Assembly (NCBI GenBank): GCA_900768135.1
Contig: CAAGBT010000024.1
Span: 1 to 23,131, forward strand
Direction: 5' to 3'
DNA: 23,131 nt
Origin: an uncultured Oscillospiraceae bacterium
GTDB lineage: Bacteria > Bacillota > Clostridia > Oscillospirales > Oscillospiraceae
The notes beneath the pieces are model-generated. The model made no database searches and was not told the DNA's origin. It saw nothing but the letters and a program-made list of their open reading frames with translations. Shown here one piece after another: positions 8,901 to 15,100 of this stretch; position 1 is the first letter of the stretch, and every line of letters begins with the position of its first letter. A program made the position numbers and the translations under genes.

Positions 8901-9234
8901 CGCGCTGCGATGCGCGGCGATAGACCCTCAGCGCCGGCGCAAGCTCGCTCAGCGCGCGCTGGAGCGTTAAGAGCTTACCTCCGTTGTCCAGCGTCACCTC
9001 CGCGCTGCCGCCGGAAATCGCCAGCACGCGCGCAGCAAGCAGCTTGAACGTCAGCACCTCCGCATGGCGCGACGCCGTGTCGCCGCACACGCGGCACACA
9101 TCCATCTCCGCAACGTGCGAGGCGTGTTCCGGCACGAGCAGGATCTGCTGCGAGGTATCGCCCAGCGCGCGGATCGTACGCAGCACGCGCTCGGACTTTC
9201 CCGCGCGTGCGCGTCCCATCAGAATATGCAGCAA
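5896..9234 (-). CDS. addB: Helicase-nuclease subunit AddB
   Basis: An 1112-residue protein, the partner of AddA. It has a degenerate helicase half with the nucleotide-binding loop GRARAGKS (7-14) and a C-terminal nuclease. The nuclease contains KVDRVDGW (888-895) and VVDYKTG (904-910; Asp906, Lys908). Four cysteines expected to hold a 4Fe-4S cluster bracket the nuclease: Cys748 (ARSCHFAFF) and Cys1065, Cys1068, Cys1074 (CTYCEFAPAC). I chose a TTG start at 9232-9234 because it gives the family N-terminus MLHILMGRA and has AAAGGGGG at 9 nt. The ATG five codons later (9219) is the alternative. A good promoter lies upstream, and addA follows with an 8-nt overlap. Confidence 0.96.
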   Translation of the reverse strand: MLHILMGRARAGKSERVLRTIRALGDTSQQILLVPEHASHVAEMDVCRVCGDTASRHAEVLTFKLLAARVLAISGGSAEVTLDNGGKLLTLQRALSELAPALRVYRRASQRAAFLESLLAVMEELQAYAVAPETLAQRVEDIDGEGGDKLRDIALLYGAYLTKLHAPGRDARDRMEKLEENLEASGYIDGKDIFLDGFSYFTGRERNILRILLRRARSVTVTLLGDPQDRELFAQSLRVRERLYALAREAGVGSDEEMLRPDGEARSALDHMERCFFGPAHAWNGDADAVALYEASTAYNECEWVAAQICRLVRERGYRYREITVTAREIDSYAPALQTVFARCGIPLYYARRSDILRSPVLTMLLGALDAASGGFEYEDVFRCLKTGLAGLSMDECDLLENYAVKWEIRGAMWTRETPWTAHPDGYGADWTDEARERLAAVNALRARVQGPFARLRQGVGGSGAAESKVRALYAYLEEAGLPEALQEQTARLFSEGEAQRAEETAQLWSVLCGVMDQFVEILGGTALDAEEFAQLFRLVLTQYSVGTIPVTLDAVNASAMTRNDRHTVRALFLLGANDGVLPAAETGGGILRDEDREALEQREIFLAPHGMEQFHLEIQNLYAALAQPTEKLTVSYPAADASGAEKRPSFVVGRIARLLPAVKLEKESADKAYRLTGRAAALEYAGEHIDGALWRYFEGREDARGALAAMRDAARYTRGRLSGDTVRALYGSTVTLSASRMDKARSCHFAFFLRYGLRAKERTGAGFDAPQIGTFVHDVMEHTLRQAKECGGLHAMGRERLHALVCAAIDEYTARVLPDLAEKSARFRYLFERLCAAAERIMDEVCEELEHSDFEPLAFELAFGPDGQLPAITIHENGNTARVVGKVDRVDGWLDGGRLYLRVVDYKTGRKSFDLAELRYGLGLQMLLYLFTLEERGSALFGGKEIIPAGVLYTPAREPLLRCARDTSPEKIEKALKKELRRSGMVLEDPAVLKAMEHSALESPCYLPIAVKKDGEVTGSLASAEQLGKLSRYVDHLLRQIMDEVFSGNIDADPCARAPQQSACTYCEFAPACHFENGRGGDHIEYIRATKGEEFWNYIDRVNGEEARTDG

Positions 9235-9272
9235 GCGTTCCGGCCCCCTTTCCGTTCCCAGTCGTTTTTAAC

Positions 9273-9301
9273 ATTTTATCACAGCTTTCCGCATCCGGCA
9301 A
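9273..9301 (-). promoter_or_regulatory. Probable promoter of addBA
   Basis: On the minus strand a -35 TTGCCG (9296-9301) and a -10 TAAAAT (9273-9278) lie exactly 17 bp apart, about 40 bp before the addB start codon. It is expected to drive addB, addA and probably the two small genes after them. Confidence 0.6.
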
Positions 9302-9383
9302 CGCAAGAAACGCCTCCGCGCATATTTTCTCCGCGGCCGGAAAAGCTATTTGCGGCCAAACCATCGTTTAAGGAGGGTATTTT

Positions 9384-9602
9384 ATGGTCATCGATAAGAT
9401 CGCGCTGACGCTCACCGTCATCGGCGCGCTCAACTGGGGCAGCGTTGGGCTGTTCGGCTTTGATTGCGTTGCCTTTCTCTTCGGCGGACAGACCGGCACG
9501 CTCAGCCGTGTGATCTACACGCTGGTAGGGCTTGCCGGCATCTGGTGCATCACGATGCTTTTCCGCGAAACGGAACCGATGGAAAACGGCGGTCAGGCGT
9601 AA
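9384..9602 (+). CDS. DUF378 family small membrane protein
   Basis: A 72-residue protein with two hydrophobic segments, roughly residues 5-30 and 36-58. The pattern KIALTLTVIGALNWGSVGLFGFD is typical of DUF378, a widespread family of short membrane proteins with no established function. The ATG is preceded by AAGGAGGG with good spacing (about 9372-9379). It is a single-gene unit: it diverges from addB and is closed by a perfect hairpin that begins at its last base. Nothing in the context suggests a role. Confidence 0.88.
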   Translation: MVIDKIALTLTVIGALNWGSVGLFGFDCVAFLFGGQTGTLSRVIYTLVGLAGIWCITMLFRETEPMENGGQA

Positions 9603-9639
9603 GAATAAAAGGAGAGGGGGGTCCCTCTCCTTTTATTCT
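9602..9639. terminator. Bidirectional terminator, perfect 17-bp stem
   Basis: The arms at 9602-9618 (ending GGAGAGGG) and 9623-9639 (starting CCCTCTCC) are perfectly complementary around a 4-nt loop GGGT. The T-rich tail TTTTATTCTT and the matching A-rich head make it usable on both strands. It closes the DUF378 gene. Confidence 0.85.
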
Positions 9640-9820
9640 TCTGTTGGTAGGATATATCGGCGGAGTGCGCAAAAAAGTGCGCCAGGATACAGGCGAGCGG
9701 ATCTGGCAGAGTGTTCCTGCGCTGCACAGCGGGAAAGGCCGGCGGCTTCGCGCCGCCAGGCGCAGCAATGCGCCGCGCTGCTGTCGTAAAGCGGTTTTGG
9801 ACATTTTTTTGCTTTCTCCA

Positions 9821-9850
9821 TTGCTTTTTCCGCCGCAGCTATTGTATAAT
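9821..9850 (+). promoter_or_regulatory. Probable promoter of the DUF1015 gene
   Basis: The 321-bp gap between the DUF378 and DUF1015 genes holds the terminator above and, near its right end, TTGCTT (9821-9826) and a perfect TATAAT (9845-9850) 18 bp apart. The start codon is about 74 bp further on, preceded by AGGAGG. A GC-rich hairpin, GGCGGC-TTCGC-GCCGCC at about 9744-9760, lies upstream of this. I see no convincing gene in the rest of the gap. Confidence 0.55.
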
Positions 9851-9923
9851 TTGAACGATACAAGCGCACCGGAAAGCGCCGCCGCGCTTTCCTTTCACCA
9901 AACGACATCAGGAGGAACCCACC

Positions 9924-11207
9924 ATGAATGAGAAGTTTTCCAAACTCGGCTTTTATCCTTCCGATATCCTTCTGCCCAAGAAGGATGTTGACATGAGCAA
10001 GTGGGCGGTCGTCGCCTGCGACCAGTTCACCTCTGAGCCAGAATATTGGGAGCGTGTGGAGAAGAACATCGGCGATGCGCCGTCCACCCTGCGTCTCATC
10101 CTGCCCGAGGCGAACCTCAAGGCCCCCAATGTGGATGAGTACATCGCAGACATCAACGCTTCCATGAGCAAGTATCTTGAAGAGGGTATCTTCGAAACGC
10201 TCAAGGATTCTCTGATCTACATCGAGCGCAGCCAGAGCGATGGTAAGATCCGCCACGGCCTGATCGGCATGGTCGATCTCGACCAGTACGACTTTACCCC
10301 CGGCTCCGGCGCGCTGATCCGCGCCACCGAAGGCACCGTGCTTGACCGCATTCCTCCGCGCGCCCGCGTGCGCCGCAACGCGCCCATCGAGCTGCCCCAC
10401 GTCATGCTGCTCATCGACGACCCCGAGAAGACCGTCATCGAGCCGCTGACCGCTGCCGCCGGCAAGATGGAATCCGTCTACGATTTCGACCTGATGGAAA
10501 ACGGCGGCCACATCAAGGGCTACAAGCTCTCCGCCGAGCAGATCGACGCCGTGGCCAATGCGCTCACCGGCCTTACGACCGATGAGGCGATGCAGAGCAA
10601 GTACGGCGTTTCCGGCGTGGCGCCGCTGCTGTTCGCCGTGGGCGACGGCAACCACTCTCTCGCCACCGCCAAGGCCTGCTATGAAGAGCAGAAGAAGGGC
10701 AAGACCCCCGAAGAGTATCTCGCCCTGCCCGCCCGCTACGCGCTCGTCGAGGTCGTGAACAACCACGACGACGCACTCCAGTTTGAACCCATTCACCGCG
10801 TTCTCTTCGGTGTGGATCACGAAAAGTTCATGGAGGAATTCAAGAAGTTCTACCCCAATACCCACGAGGGTAAGGGCGATGGGCATGTCATCGAGGTCTG
10901 CTGGAACGGCCACGATGATTTCATCACCGTCCCCGATCCCAAGGTACAGCTGGCCGTCGGCACGCTGCAGGCGTTTATCGACGAGTATCTCAAGCAGTTC
11001 GGCGGCGAGGTCGATTACATTCACGGCGACGAGGTCACCCGCGAGCTGGGCAGCAAGGAGGGCAACATGGGCTTCCTGCTTCCCGCGATGGGCAAGGAGC
11101 AGCTGTTCAAGACCGTCATGGCCGACGGCGTGCTGCCCCGCAAGACCTTCTCCATGGGTCACGCGCAGGATAAGCGCTACTACGTTGAGGCGCGCAAGAT
11201 CAGATAA
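9924..11207 (+). CDS. DUF1015 family protein
   Basis: A 427-residue protein matching DUF1015, a conserved family in Clostridia and other anaerobes with no established biochemical role. Recognisable family features are the N-terminal SDILLPKKDVDMSKWAVVAC segment followed by QFTSEPEYW, and the central GDGNHSLATAKACYE. The family is sometimes found next to serine-biosynthesis genes, but not here; this copy stands alone between its own promoter and a terminator. The ATG has AGGAGG at good spacing. Codon use is highly biased towards C-ending codons, which suggests strong expression (inference). It is likely cytoplasmic, with no signal peptide or membrane segment. Confidence 0.88.
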   Translation: MNEKFSKLGFYPSDILLPKKDVDMSKWAVVACDQFTSEPEYWERVEKNIGDAPSTLRLILPEANLKAPNVDEYIADINASMSKYLEEGIFETLKDSLIYIERSQSDGKIRHGLIGMVDLDQYDFTPGSGALIRATEGTVLDRIPPRARVRRNAPIELPHVMLLIDDPEKTVIEPLTAAAGKMESVYDFDLMENGGHIKGYKLSAEQIDAVANALTGLTTDEAMQSKYGVSGVAPLLFAVGDGNHSLATAKACYEEQKKGKTPEEYLALPARYALVEVVNNHDDALQFEPIHRVLFGVDHEKFMEEFKKFYPNTHEGKGDGHVIEVCWNGHDDFITVPDPKVQLAVGTLQAFIDEYLKQFGGEVDYIHGDEVTRELGSKEGNMGFLLPAMGKEQLFKTVMADGVLPRKTFSMGHAQDKRYYVEARKIR

Positions 11208-11220
11208 CCGATATACCGAA

Positions 11221-11247
11221 AGAGCGTCCCGCAGCGGGCGCTCTTTC
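11221..11247 (+). terminator. Terminator after the DUF1015 gene
   Basis: The stem AGAGCG-T-CCCGC pairs with GCGGG-CGCTCT (11221-11243) with a short loop, followed by TTTCTT. It begins 13 nt past the stop codon. Confidence 0.8.
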
Positions 11248-11312
11248 TTCCAAGGAGCTTTATGGGCTGCAAGGCAGCCCGAACCAAAAGATGCCGCACA
11301 GGGAAAAAGACG

Positions 11313-12170
11313 ATGAAGACACGAAGTGAACCCGCCTATGCCAAACTCAACCTGACGCTGGACATTCTTGGCCGCCGTGATGACGGCTACCACGAGATGC
11401 AGATGGTGATGCAGACCGTCACGCTCTGCGATGATGTGACCGTCACGCTCGCGGGCGGAATCGGCATCCGCTGCCGCACGGAGGGCACCGCGCTGCCCTG
11501 CGACGAGCGCAACCTTGCCGTCAAGGCGGCGAAGACCTTCTGCGAGGCGATGGACTACGATGGCGGCATCGACATCGCACTCCAAAAGCGCATCCCGTCC
11601 GAGGCCGGCATGGCGGGCGGCAGCGCCGACGCCGCCGCCGTGCTGCGCGCGCTGCGCGATCTCATCGCACCCACGCTTACGGACGAGCGGCTCGAGCAGC
11701 TCGGCGCGGGCGTGGGCAGCGACGTCCCCTTCTGTATCCGCGGCGGCACGCAGCTGGCGGAGGGGCGTGGGGAAATACTGACCGTGCTGAAACCCGCGCC
11801 GCCGCTCTACGCCGCCATCTGCAAGCCCGATTTTCCCATCTCCACACCCGCCCTCTTCGCGCGGGTGGACGGCGTTGCGCTCACAACCCGCCCCGACACG
11901 GCGGCGATGCTCGCCGCCATCGGGAACGAAAATGCGGACTTGCTGTGTGCGAGCGTATGCAACGTCTTTGAGCAGGCGCTGGCGGGCAAGCAGCGGGACT
12001 GCATCGAAGCGCTCAAGCGCGCGCTTGTCCTACACGGCGCCGCCTGCGCGGCTATGACCGGTTCCGGCAGCGCGGTCTTCGGCCTTTTTCAGGACGAGGA
12101 AGCCTGCCGCGCAGCCTGCCGCGCGCTGCAAAGCAGCAGCGTTCAGACGTTTTGCTCCCGCTTTGTTTAA
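11313..12170 (+). CDS. ispE: 4-diphosphocytidyl-2-C-methyl-D-erythritol kinase
   Basis: IspE phosphorylates CDP-methylerythritol in the MEP pathway of isoprenoid synthesis. The 285-residue product starts with the family signature AYAKLNLTLDILGRRDDGYHEM and carries the GHMP-kinase ATP loop PSEAGMAGGSADAAAVLRAL. Further motifs are GSDVPFCIRGG and, near the end, MTGSGSAVFGLF. I prefer the ATG at 11313, which gives the usual family N-terminus, although its ribosome binding site (AGGG) is weak. An in-frame ATG at 11262 has a better AAGGAG and would add 17 basic, cysteine-containing residues, so it remains a real alternative. The gene follows the DUF1015 terminator closely and I saw no clear promoter. 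Confidence 0.95.
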   Translation: MKTRSEPAYAKLNLTLDILGRRDDGYHEMQMVMQTVTLCDDVTVTLAGGIGIRCRTEGTALPCDERNLAVKAAKTFCEAMDYDGGIDIALQKRIPSEAGMAGGSADAAAVLRALRDLIAPTLTDERLEQLGAGVGSDVPFCIRGGTQLAEGRGEILTVLKPAPPLYAAICKPDFPISTPALFARVDGVALTTRPDTAAMLAAIGNENADLLCASVCNVFEQALAGKQRDCIEALKRALVLHGAACAAMTGSGSAVFGLFQDEEACRAACRALQSSSVQTFCSRFV

Positions 12171-12175
12171 AACAG

Positions 12176-12225
12176 GAAAAAGCCGTCCATACTCAGAGTA
12201 CTTACTTTGAGATGGGCGGTTTTTA
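12176..12225 (+). terminator. Terminator-like hairpin after ispE
   Basis: AAAAAGCCGTCCAT (12177-12190) pairs imperfectly with ATGGGCGGTTTTT (12212-12224) around a roughly 21-nt loop, with one bulge and a G-T pair. The distal arm ends in a T-run, as in an intrinsic terminator for ispE. The T-run ends two bases before the ATG of the next small ORF, so the hairpin would also occlude that gene's ribosome binding region. Confidence 0.65.
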
Positions 12226-12226
12226 T

Positions 12227-12439
12227 ATGAAATTCAACAAGCTGGAGCTTTCCCTTGCCATTGGTCTTGCGGCCATGCTGCTGTTCTGCGCAGCGGATGC
12301 GCAGCCCACGTTTCAATGGTGGAGCGCGGCATTTTCTCCTCTGTGCGACGGTATTCTGACAAAAAGCGCTGCCAGCGGCGGCATTGTGGTAAAATCAAAG
12401 CTGCTGGAACTGCTCGCACAGCTGCTCTCCGGGCAGTAA
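12227..12439 (+). CDS. Small SpoIIR C-terminus-like protein (70 residues)
   Basis: The product has an N-terminal membrane or signal segment (about residues 7-24, ELSLAIGLAAMLLFCAADA). It is followed by QWWSAAFSPLCDG and a C-terminal VVKSKLLELLAQLL. The WWxxxFxPLC pattern plus a VK-x-K-LLELL ending matches the C-terminus of stage II sporulation protein R (NWWCVLFPPLC in Bacillus). SpoIIR is the secreted forespore signal that triggers pro-sigma-E processing. The large SpoIIR domain with its LRLHVIANSDS-type motif is absent, so this is about a third of normal length. It lies just after ispE. No good ribosome binding site precedes the ATG; the region is taken up by a terminator stem. It may be a miniature paralogue, a remnant, or a small protein sharing the motif. 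Confidence 0.5.
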   Translation: MKFNKLELSLAIGLAAMLLFCAADAQPTFQWWSAAFSPLCDGILTKSAASGGIVVKSKLLELLAQLLSGQ

Positions 12440-12546
12440 GCCGTACCGAAGGGCAGTCGCGGCCTTATCCTGCTCGCCCCGGCGTTATTCTTTTTCGCGG
12501 CGCCCGGCAGCCCTCCCATTTTTATTGCCAGCCTTTAATTTTCCAT

Positions 12547-12622
12547 AAAAACAACAAATCCGAACCCATGATCAATCGGCAAAAGGTTCGGATTATATTG
12601 TTTTGTCGGGCTGCTTCCGTTC
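12547..12622. repeat. 76-nt hairpin repeat, copy 1 (convergent-gene terminator)
   Basis: The core stem is AATCCGAACC (12557-12566) and GGTTCGGATT (12585-12594), flanked by A-rich and T-rich arms that extend the pairing. A second copy lies at 16284-16359 with identical internal spacing and, by eye, about nine differences over 76 nt, conserved also in the loop and the right flank. Both copies sit where a plus-strand gene meets a minus-strand gene, which suits a bidirectional terminator. The shared frame NNKSEPMxNRxKVRII on the plus strand is probably incidental. Confidence 0.75.
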
Positions 12623-12656
12623 AGACATCCTCCCGAACAAATCTTTGATGGCCGTA

Positions 12657-13880
12657 TCAGTCGTCCAGCTCCGCCTCGTGCTTGAGGATCGTGCCGGAGG
12701 CCGCGTCGATCTCGTAGTCATATTCCATACTGCCGGACTTGAACTCCACCTCGTAGACGAGCCTTCCGTCCTCATCGTCCAGCTCAATGTCCATGTCATA
12801 CGCCTGATTTTCACTCACGCCTGCGTGGTTCAGGGCAATGGACTTCGCCTTGGCATAGCCGATGTCCTGCACCGTTCCGGACGGCGCGGGCTTCTGACCG
12901 GTGGGCTTCGTCGTTTCATTTGATGCGGAAACGGCGGCCAATAGATCCTTCTGCCCGCTGAGTACCTTCCCTGTGTAAGCGTCCACCAGATACTCGAACT
13001 CGCCCCATGCCGTGTGCAGCTCCACCTCGTAGTGTGCGGGGGATTCGTCAAGCTCGGGATCGACTTCCGCCGTAACGGAATCCACCGCCGTCGTTCCGGC
13101 GTACTGCTCCGCGGCGCAGGCCGCCGCATCCCTGCCGATGGGCATGCCGGGTGCGCCCGCCTCGGCGAGATCTTTCAGCTCTTCGACCGAGAGCTTTGCC
13201 AGCGCGTCAAACTTCAGGGCGGAGTTGAGTGCAAGCACACGGTTCACCAGCGCCGCCTTGCCAGTGGAAATGCTGTTTTCCCGCGCCTGCTGCGTAAGCC
13301 CCGCGTCCTGCGTCAGCGTCTGCGTCAGGACGGACGCCCGCGATTCGCTCGTCTGCAAAACGCCGTCCACGGTGTTCGTCAGCTCACGCTGGAGCTTTTC
13401 CGCGCGGGCGGTATCCTTGTCCTCCACCGAGATCATGATGGCGGAGGAAATGCTATTGAGGTAGCCGTTCCGCACAAGGCTGCCCACGATGGCATTCACC
13501 GCCACATCGAGCTTCGCGCCCTTGAGGTCTGCGCCGCTGCCCATATCCGCAAGGATGACCTTTGCGTCCTCGTTGAGCGGCGTGCAGGCGAGGACCTTTT
13601 CACTCCGATTCACCTTCAGCTCGATGCTCGGGTTCACGTCCAGCGACACCACGGACGCTACCGCGTTCGCCTGCTGATAGAACAGTCCGCCGCCGAGCAG
13701 CATCACCGCAAGGCAGGCGGCAATGAGCGATGTCCACTTTCTCTTTGTCGTTTTCTTTGCCGTCATGGGAATTACCGTTCCTTTCCGCTCTTCACAGCGG
13801 GAGAGAACGCCGTTCACATCATCCGGCGCGGTCTTTTTGACCGCCGTGGCCAGACGCTGTTCCATTTTTTCGTTGGTCAT
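12657..13880 (-). CDS. RsgI-like membrane anti-sigma factor with C-terminal PepSY domains
   Basis: A 407-residue protein with a cytoplasmic N-terminus (1-48) expected to bind the sigma factor. One membrane segment (about 50-66, LIAACLAVMLLGGGLFY) follows. After it comes the RsgI-type extracytoplasmic segment ASVVSLDVNPSIELKVNRSE (75-94), diagnostic of the family. The C-terminal third has two PepSY-like repeats: the first ends FEYLVDAYTGKVL, and the second contains YEVEFKSGSMEYDYEID followed by SGTILKHEAE. It presumably senses an external condition and releases the sigma factor encoded just upstream (4-nt overlap). The signal is unknown. RsgI proteins are usually paired with SigI; here the partner looks like an ordinary ECF factor. 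Confidence 0.85.
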   Translation of the reverse strand: MTNEKMEQRLATAVKKTAPDDVNGVLSRCEERKGTVIPMTAKKTTKRKWTSLIAACLAVMLLGGGLFYQQANAVASVVSLDVNPSIELKVNRSEKVLACTPLNEDAKVILADMGSGADLKGAKLDVAVNAIVGSLVRNGYLNSISSAIMISVEDKDTARAEKLQRELTNTVDGVLQTSESRASVLTQTLTQDAGLTQQARENSISTGKAALVNRVLALNSALKFDALAKLSVEELKDLAEAGAPGMPIGRDAAACAAEQYAGTTAVDSVTAEVDPELDESPAHYEVELHTAWGEFEYLVDAYTGKVLSGQKDLLAAVSASNETTKPTGQKPAPSGTVQDIGYAKAKSIALNHAGVSENQAYDMDIELDDEDGRLVYEVEFKSGSMEYDYEIDAASGTILKHEAELDD

Positions 13881-14452
13881 CGGGCGTCATCTCCTTCCAG
13901 ATAAGCTCGCATCTTTTTCAATGCTCTTTGATATTTCGACAGGACGGTAGGAAGCGGCAGCTCCAGCAGCGCCGCGATCTCCCGATGCTTCAGGCCCGTA
14001 ACGGCGTGGAGCAGCACGATGCGCCGCTCCTCATCCGCAAGGCCTGCCAGCGCGTGCTGCAAAAGGGCGCGTTCCTCGGCGTCCAGTCCGCTCTCCTGCG
14101 CGGGAATGGCGTCCCATTCCTCCTCGCTGAGCGCAGTGCGGCGTTCCTCGCGCCGCAGGCGCATCAGGCAGAGATTGCGGCACACGGTCAGCAGCCAGCC
14201 CATCGGCGAGCCAGTGGGACGGTACTGCTCCGCGCAGTCCCACACCTGCACATAGGCGTCCTGTGTGAGATCCTGCGCATCGTGCGCATTTTTGAGGTAG
14301 GAAAGCGCAAGGCCGTACACCGCCGTCCGTGTGCGCCGGTACAGCTCCGCAAGAGCTTCACGCTCACCGCCGGCAATGCGGATCAGCAGCCGCTGCAGCT
14401 CGTGCCGATCCTCCGCCGGAGCATATTCGGTTGTCATCAGCAAGCTGAGCAT
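13877..14452 (-). CDS. ECF-type RNA polymerase sigma factor
   Basis: A 191-residue sigma-70 family protein with region 2 (about residues 28-95, including DAQDLTQDAYVQVW) and region 4 (about 130-185, including LKHREIAALLELPLPTVLSKYQRALKKMR). There is no region 1 or 3, as in extracytoplasmic-function sigma factors. I chose the ATG at 14450-14452 because AGGAG (14463-14467) lies 10 nt upstream. The in-frame ATG at 14476 has no ribosome binding site, and one at 14437 is also possible. It overlaps the anti-sigma gene by 4 nt, the usual arrangement for a sigma/anti-sigma pair. I did not find a convincing promoter, although a GGAATTCC palindrome lies upstream at about 14508-14515. Confidence 0.9.
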   Translation of the reverse strand: MLSLLMTTEYAPAEDRHELQRLLIRIAGGEREALAELYRRTRTAVYGLALSYLKNAHDAQDLTQDAYVQVWDCAEQYRPTGSPMGWLLTVCRNLCLMRLRREERRTALSEEEWDAIPAQESGLDAEERALLQHALAGLADEERRIVLLHAVTGLKHREIAALLELPLPTVLSKYQRALKKMRAYLEGDDAR

Positions 14453-14521
14453 AGGCTTCCGTCTCCTGTCATCCATGTAATGCGCGGAAAGGATGTTTTA
14501 TTGCATGGGAATTCCATATTT

Positions 14522-14620
14522 TTACGATTCTGTTTCTTTCGCCTCATCGAACTGTAGCATTCTGTGATCCTCCGCCAGCGCCTCTATCTGGCTCATGCCG
14601 ATGGCGCCGGCCGCATTCAC
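14522..14620 (-). pseudogene. 3' remnant of a KilA-N/Bro-type gene
   Basis: About 32 codons on the minus strand read AAGAIGMSQIEALAEDHRML and then QFDEAKETES before a stop. They closely match the C-terminal end of the intact KilA-N protein at 17892-18716 (SQMKVLTEDHRMLQLNAAKK). The nucleotide similarity is also clear (CATTCTGTGATCCTCCG occurs in both). Upstream the frame is cut by TGA (14621-14623), beyond which the sequence belongs to a different gene family. It is a decayed tail without a start. Confidence 0.65.
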
Positions 14621-14623
14621 TCA

Positions 14624-14744
14624 TGTGTCCAGCAGCCGGTCAATTTTCGGGTATACTTTGCTGTCAACGCCTTTGCCATTATAACGCTGAAAGCAGACGT
14701 TTGGAAACTTTTTAAAATATTTCTTTTTCTACAATGAATTTCAT
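14624..14744 (-). pseudogene. 5' remnant of a B3/4-domain protein
   Basis: An ATG (14742-14744) with a GGAGGAAC ribosome binding site begins MKFIVEKEIF and then meets TAA. In the neighbouring frame the sequence continues KKFPNVCFQRYNGKGVDSKV and YPKIDRLLDT. This resembles the start of B3/4-domain proteins (homologous to the phenylalanyl-tRNA synthetase beta subunit editing domain), so a frameshift split the frame. After about 40 codons the homology ends at a TGA next to the KilA-N tail. The family call rests on a short match and is tentative; that the region is a broken gene is more secure. Confidence 0.5.
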
Positions 14745-14759
14745 ATTCTGTTCCTCCGA

Positions 14760-14893
14760 TTATTCGCATTTTACCGGGATACAGATCTCGGTCACGAATT
14801 TTTCCGTATCATTGGTAAGGCCGTAATCAATCAGCGTGACCTCGCGGGAAAAGCCGACGATCTGCATTTTGTGCTTGTCAATATAGCAAAGCA
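14760..14893 (-). pseudogene. 3' remnant of a GyrI-like effector-binding domain protein
   Basis: The minus strand encodes about 44 codons ending KFVTEICIPVKCE, preceded by YIDKHKMQIVGFSREVTLID and YGLTND. This is the typical C-terminal end of the GyrI-like/AraC effector-binding domain (compare REIYLIDYGLTNDPxxFVTEIQIPV). The upstream part is missing; the sequence changes at about 14890 into a plus-strand integrase fragment. The original stop codon is followed at normal spacing by the ribosome binding site of the B3/4 remnant, so the two were probably neighbours in an operon before decay. Confidence 0.65.
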
Positions 14894-15100
14894 GCCATTG
14901 TCAGAGGGAAAGAGCAGCACGCCAGCGCATCCATGAAGAACAAGATCAAGTCTTTGTTCAACCTGATGCTTGACTATGCTCTGGAATATGAGATCGTCGG
15001 CAGAAACTACTCGCGCACATTCAAGCTGACTGACGAAACGATCAAGGCGCACTTTTTGAAAAAGCAAAATTTTGAAACCATTGGAGGAAAGAAAGAATGA
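14894..15100 (+). pseudogene. Tyrosine recombinase (phage-type integrase) internal remnant
   Basis: The plus-strand frame encodes HASASMKNKIKSLFNLMLDY followed by ALEYEIVGRNYSRTF and ends KKQNFETIGGKKE. This matches the SAM-like core-binding domain of Tn916/phage-type integrases (pattern MKxLFxxLxxYAxExxIVxxNY). The catalytic domain with the Arg-His-Arg-Tyr residues is missing, as is the N-terminus. The stop codon TGA (15098-15100) overlaps the ATG of the next gene. It shows that a mobile element once ended or inserted here. Confidence 0.65.

Noticed and set aside
9633..11585. 650-codon minus-strand frame opposite the DUF1015 gene and ispE
   Set aside because: It spans two well-supported plus-strand genes and two terminators and carries no recognisable motif. 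The strong C-ending codon bias of DUF1015 removes antisense stop codons.
12316..12648. Plus-strand frames sharing NNKSEPMxNRxKVRII at both hairpin repeats
   Set aside because: The shared peptide is explained by the repeated DNA element itself. There is no ribosome binding site, and the frames differ outside the repeat.
14453..14476. ATG at 14476 as the sigma factor start
   Set aside because: No ribosome binding site precedes it, whereas AGGAG is well placed for the ATG at 14452.
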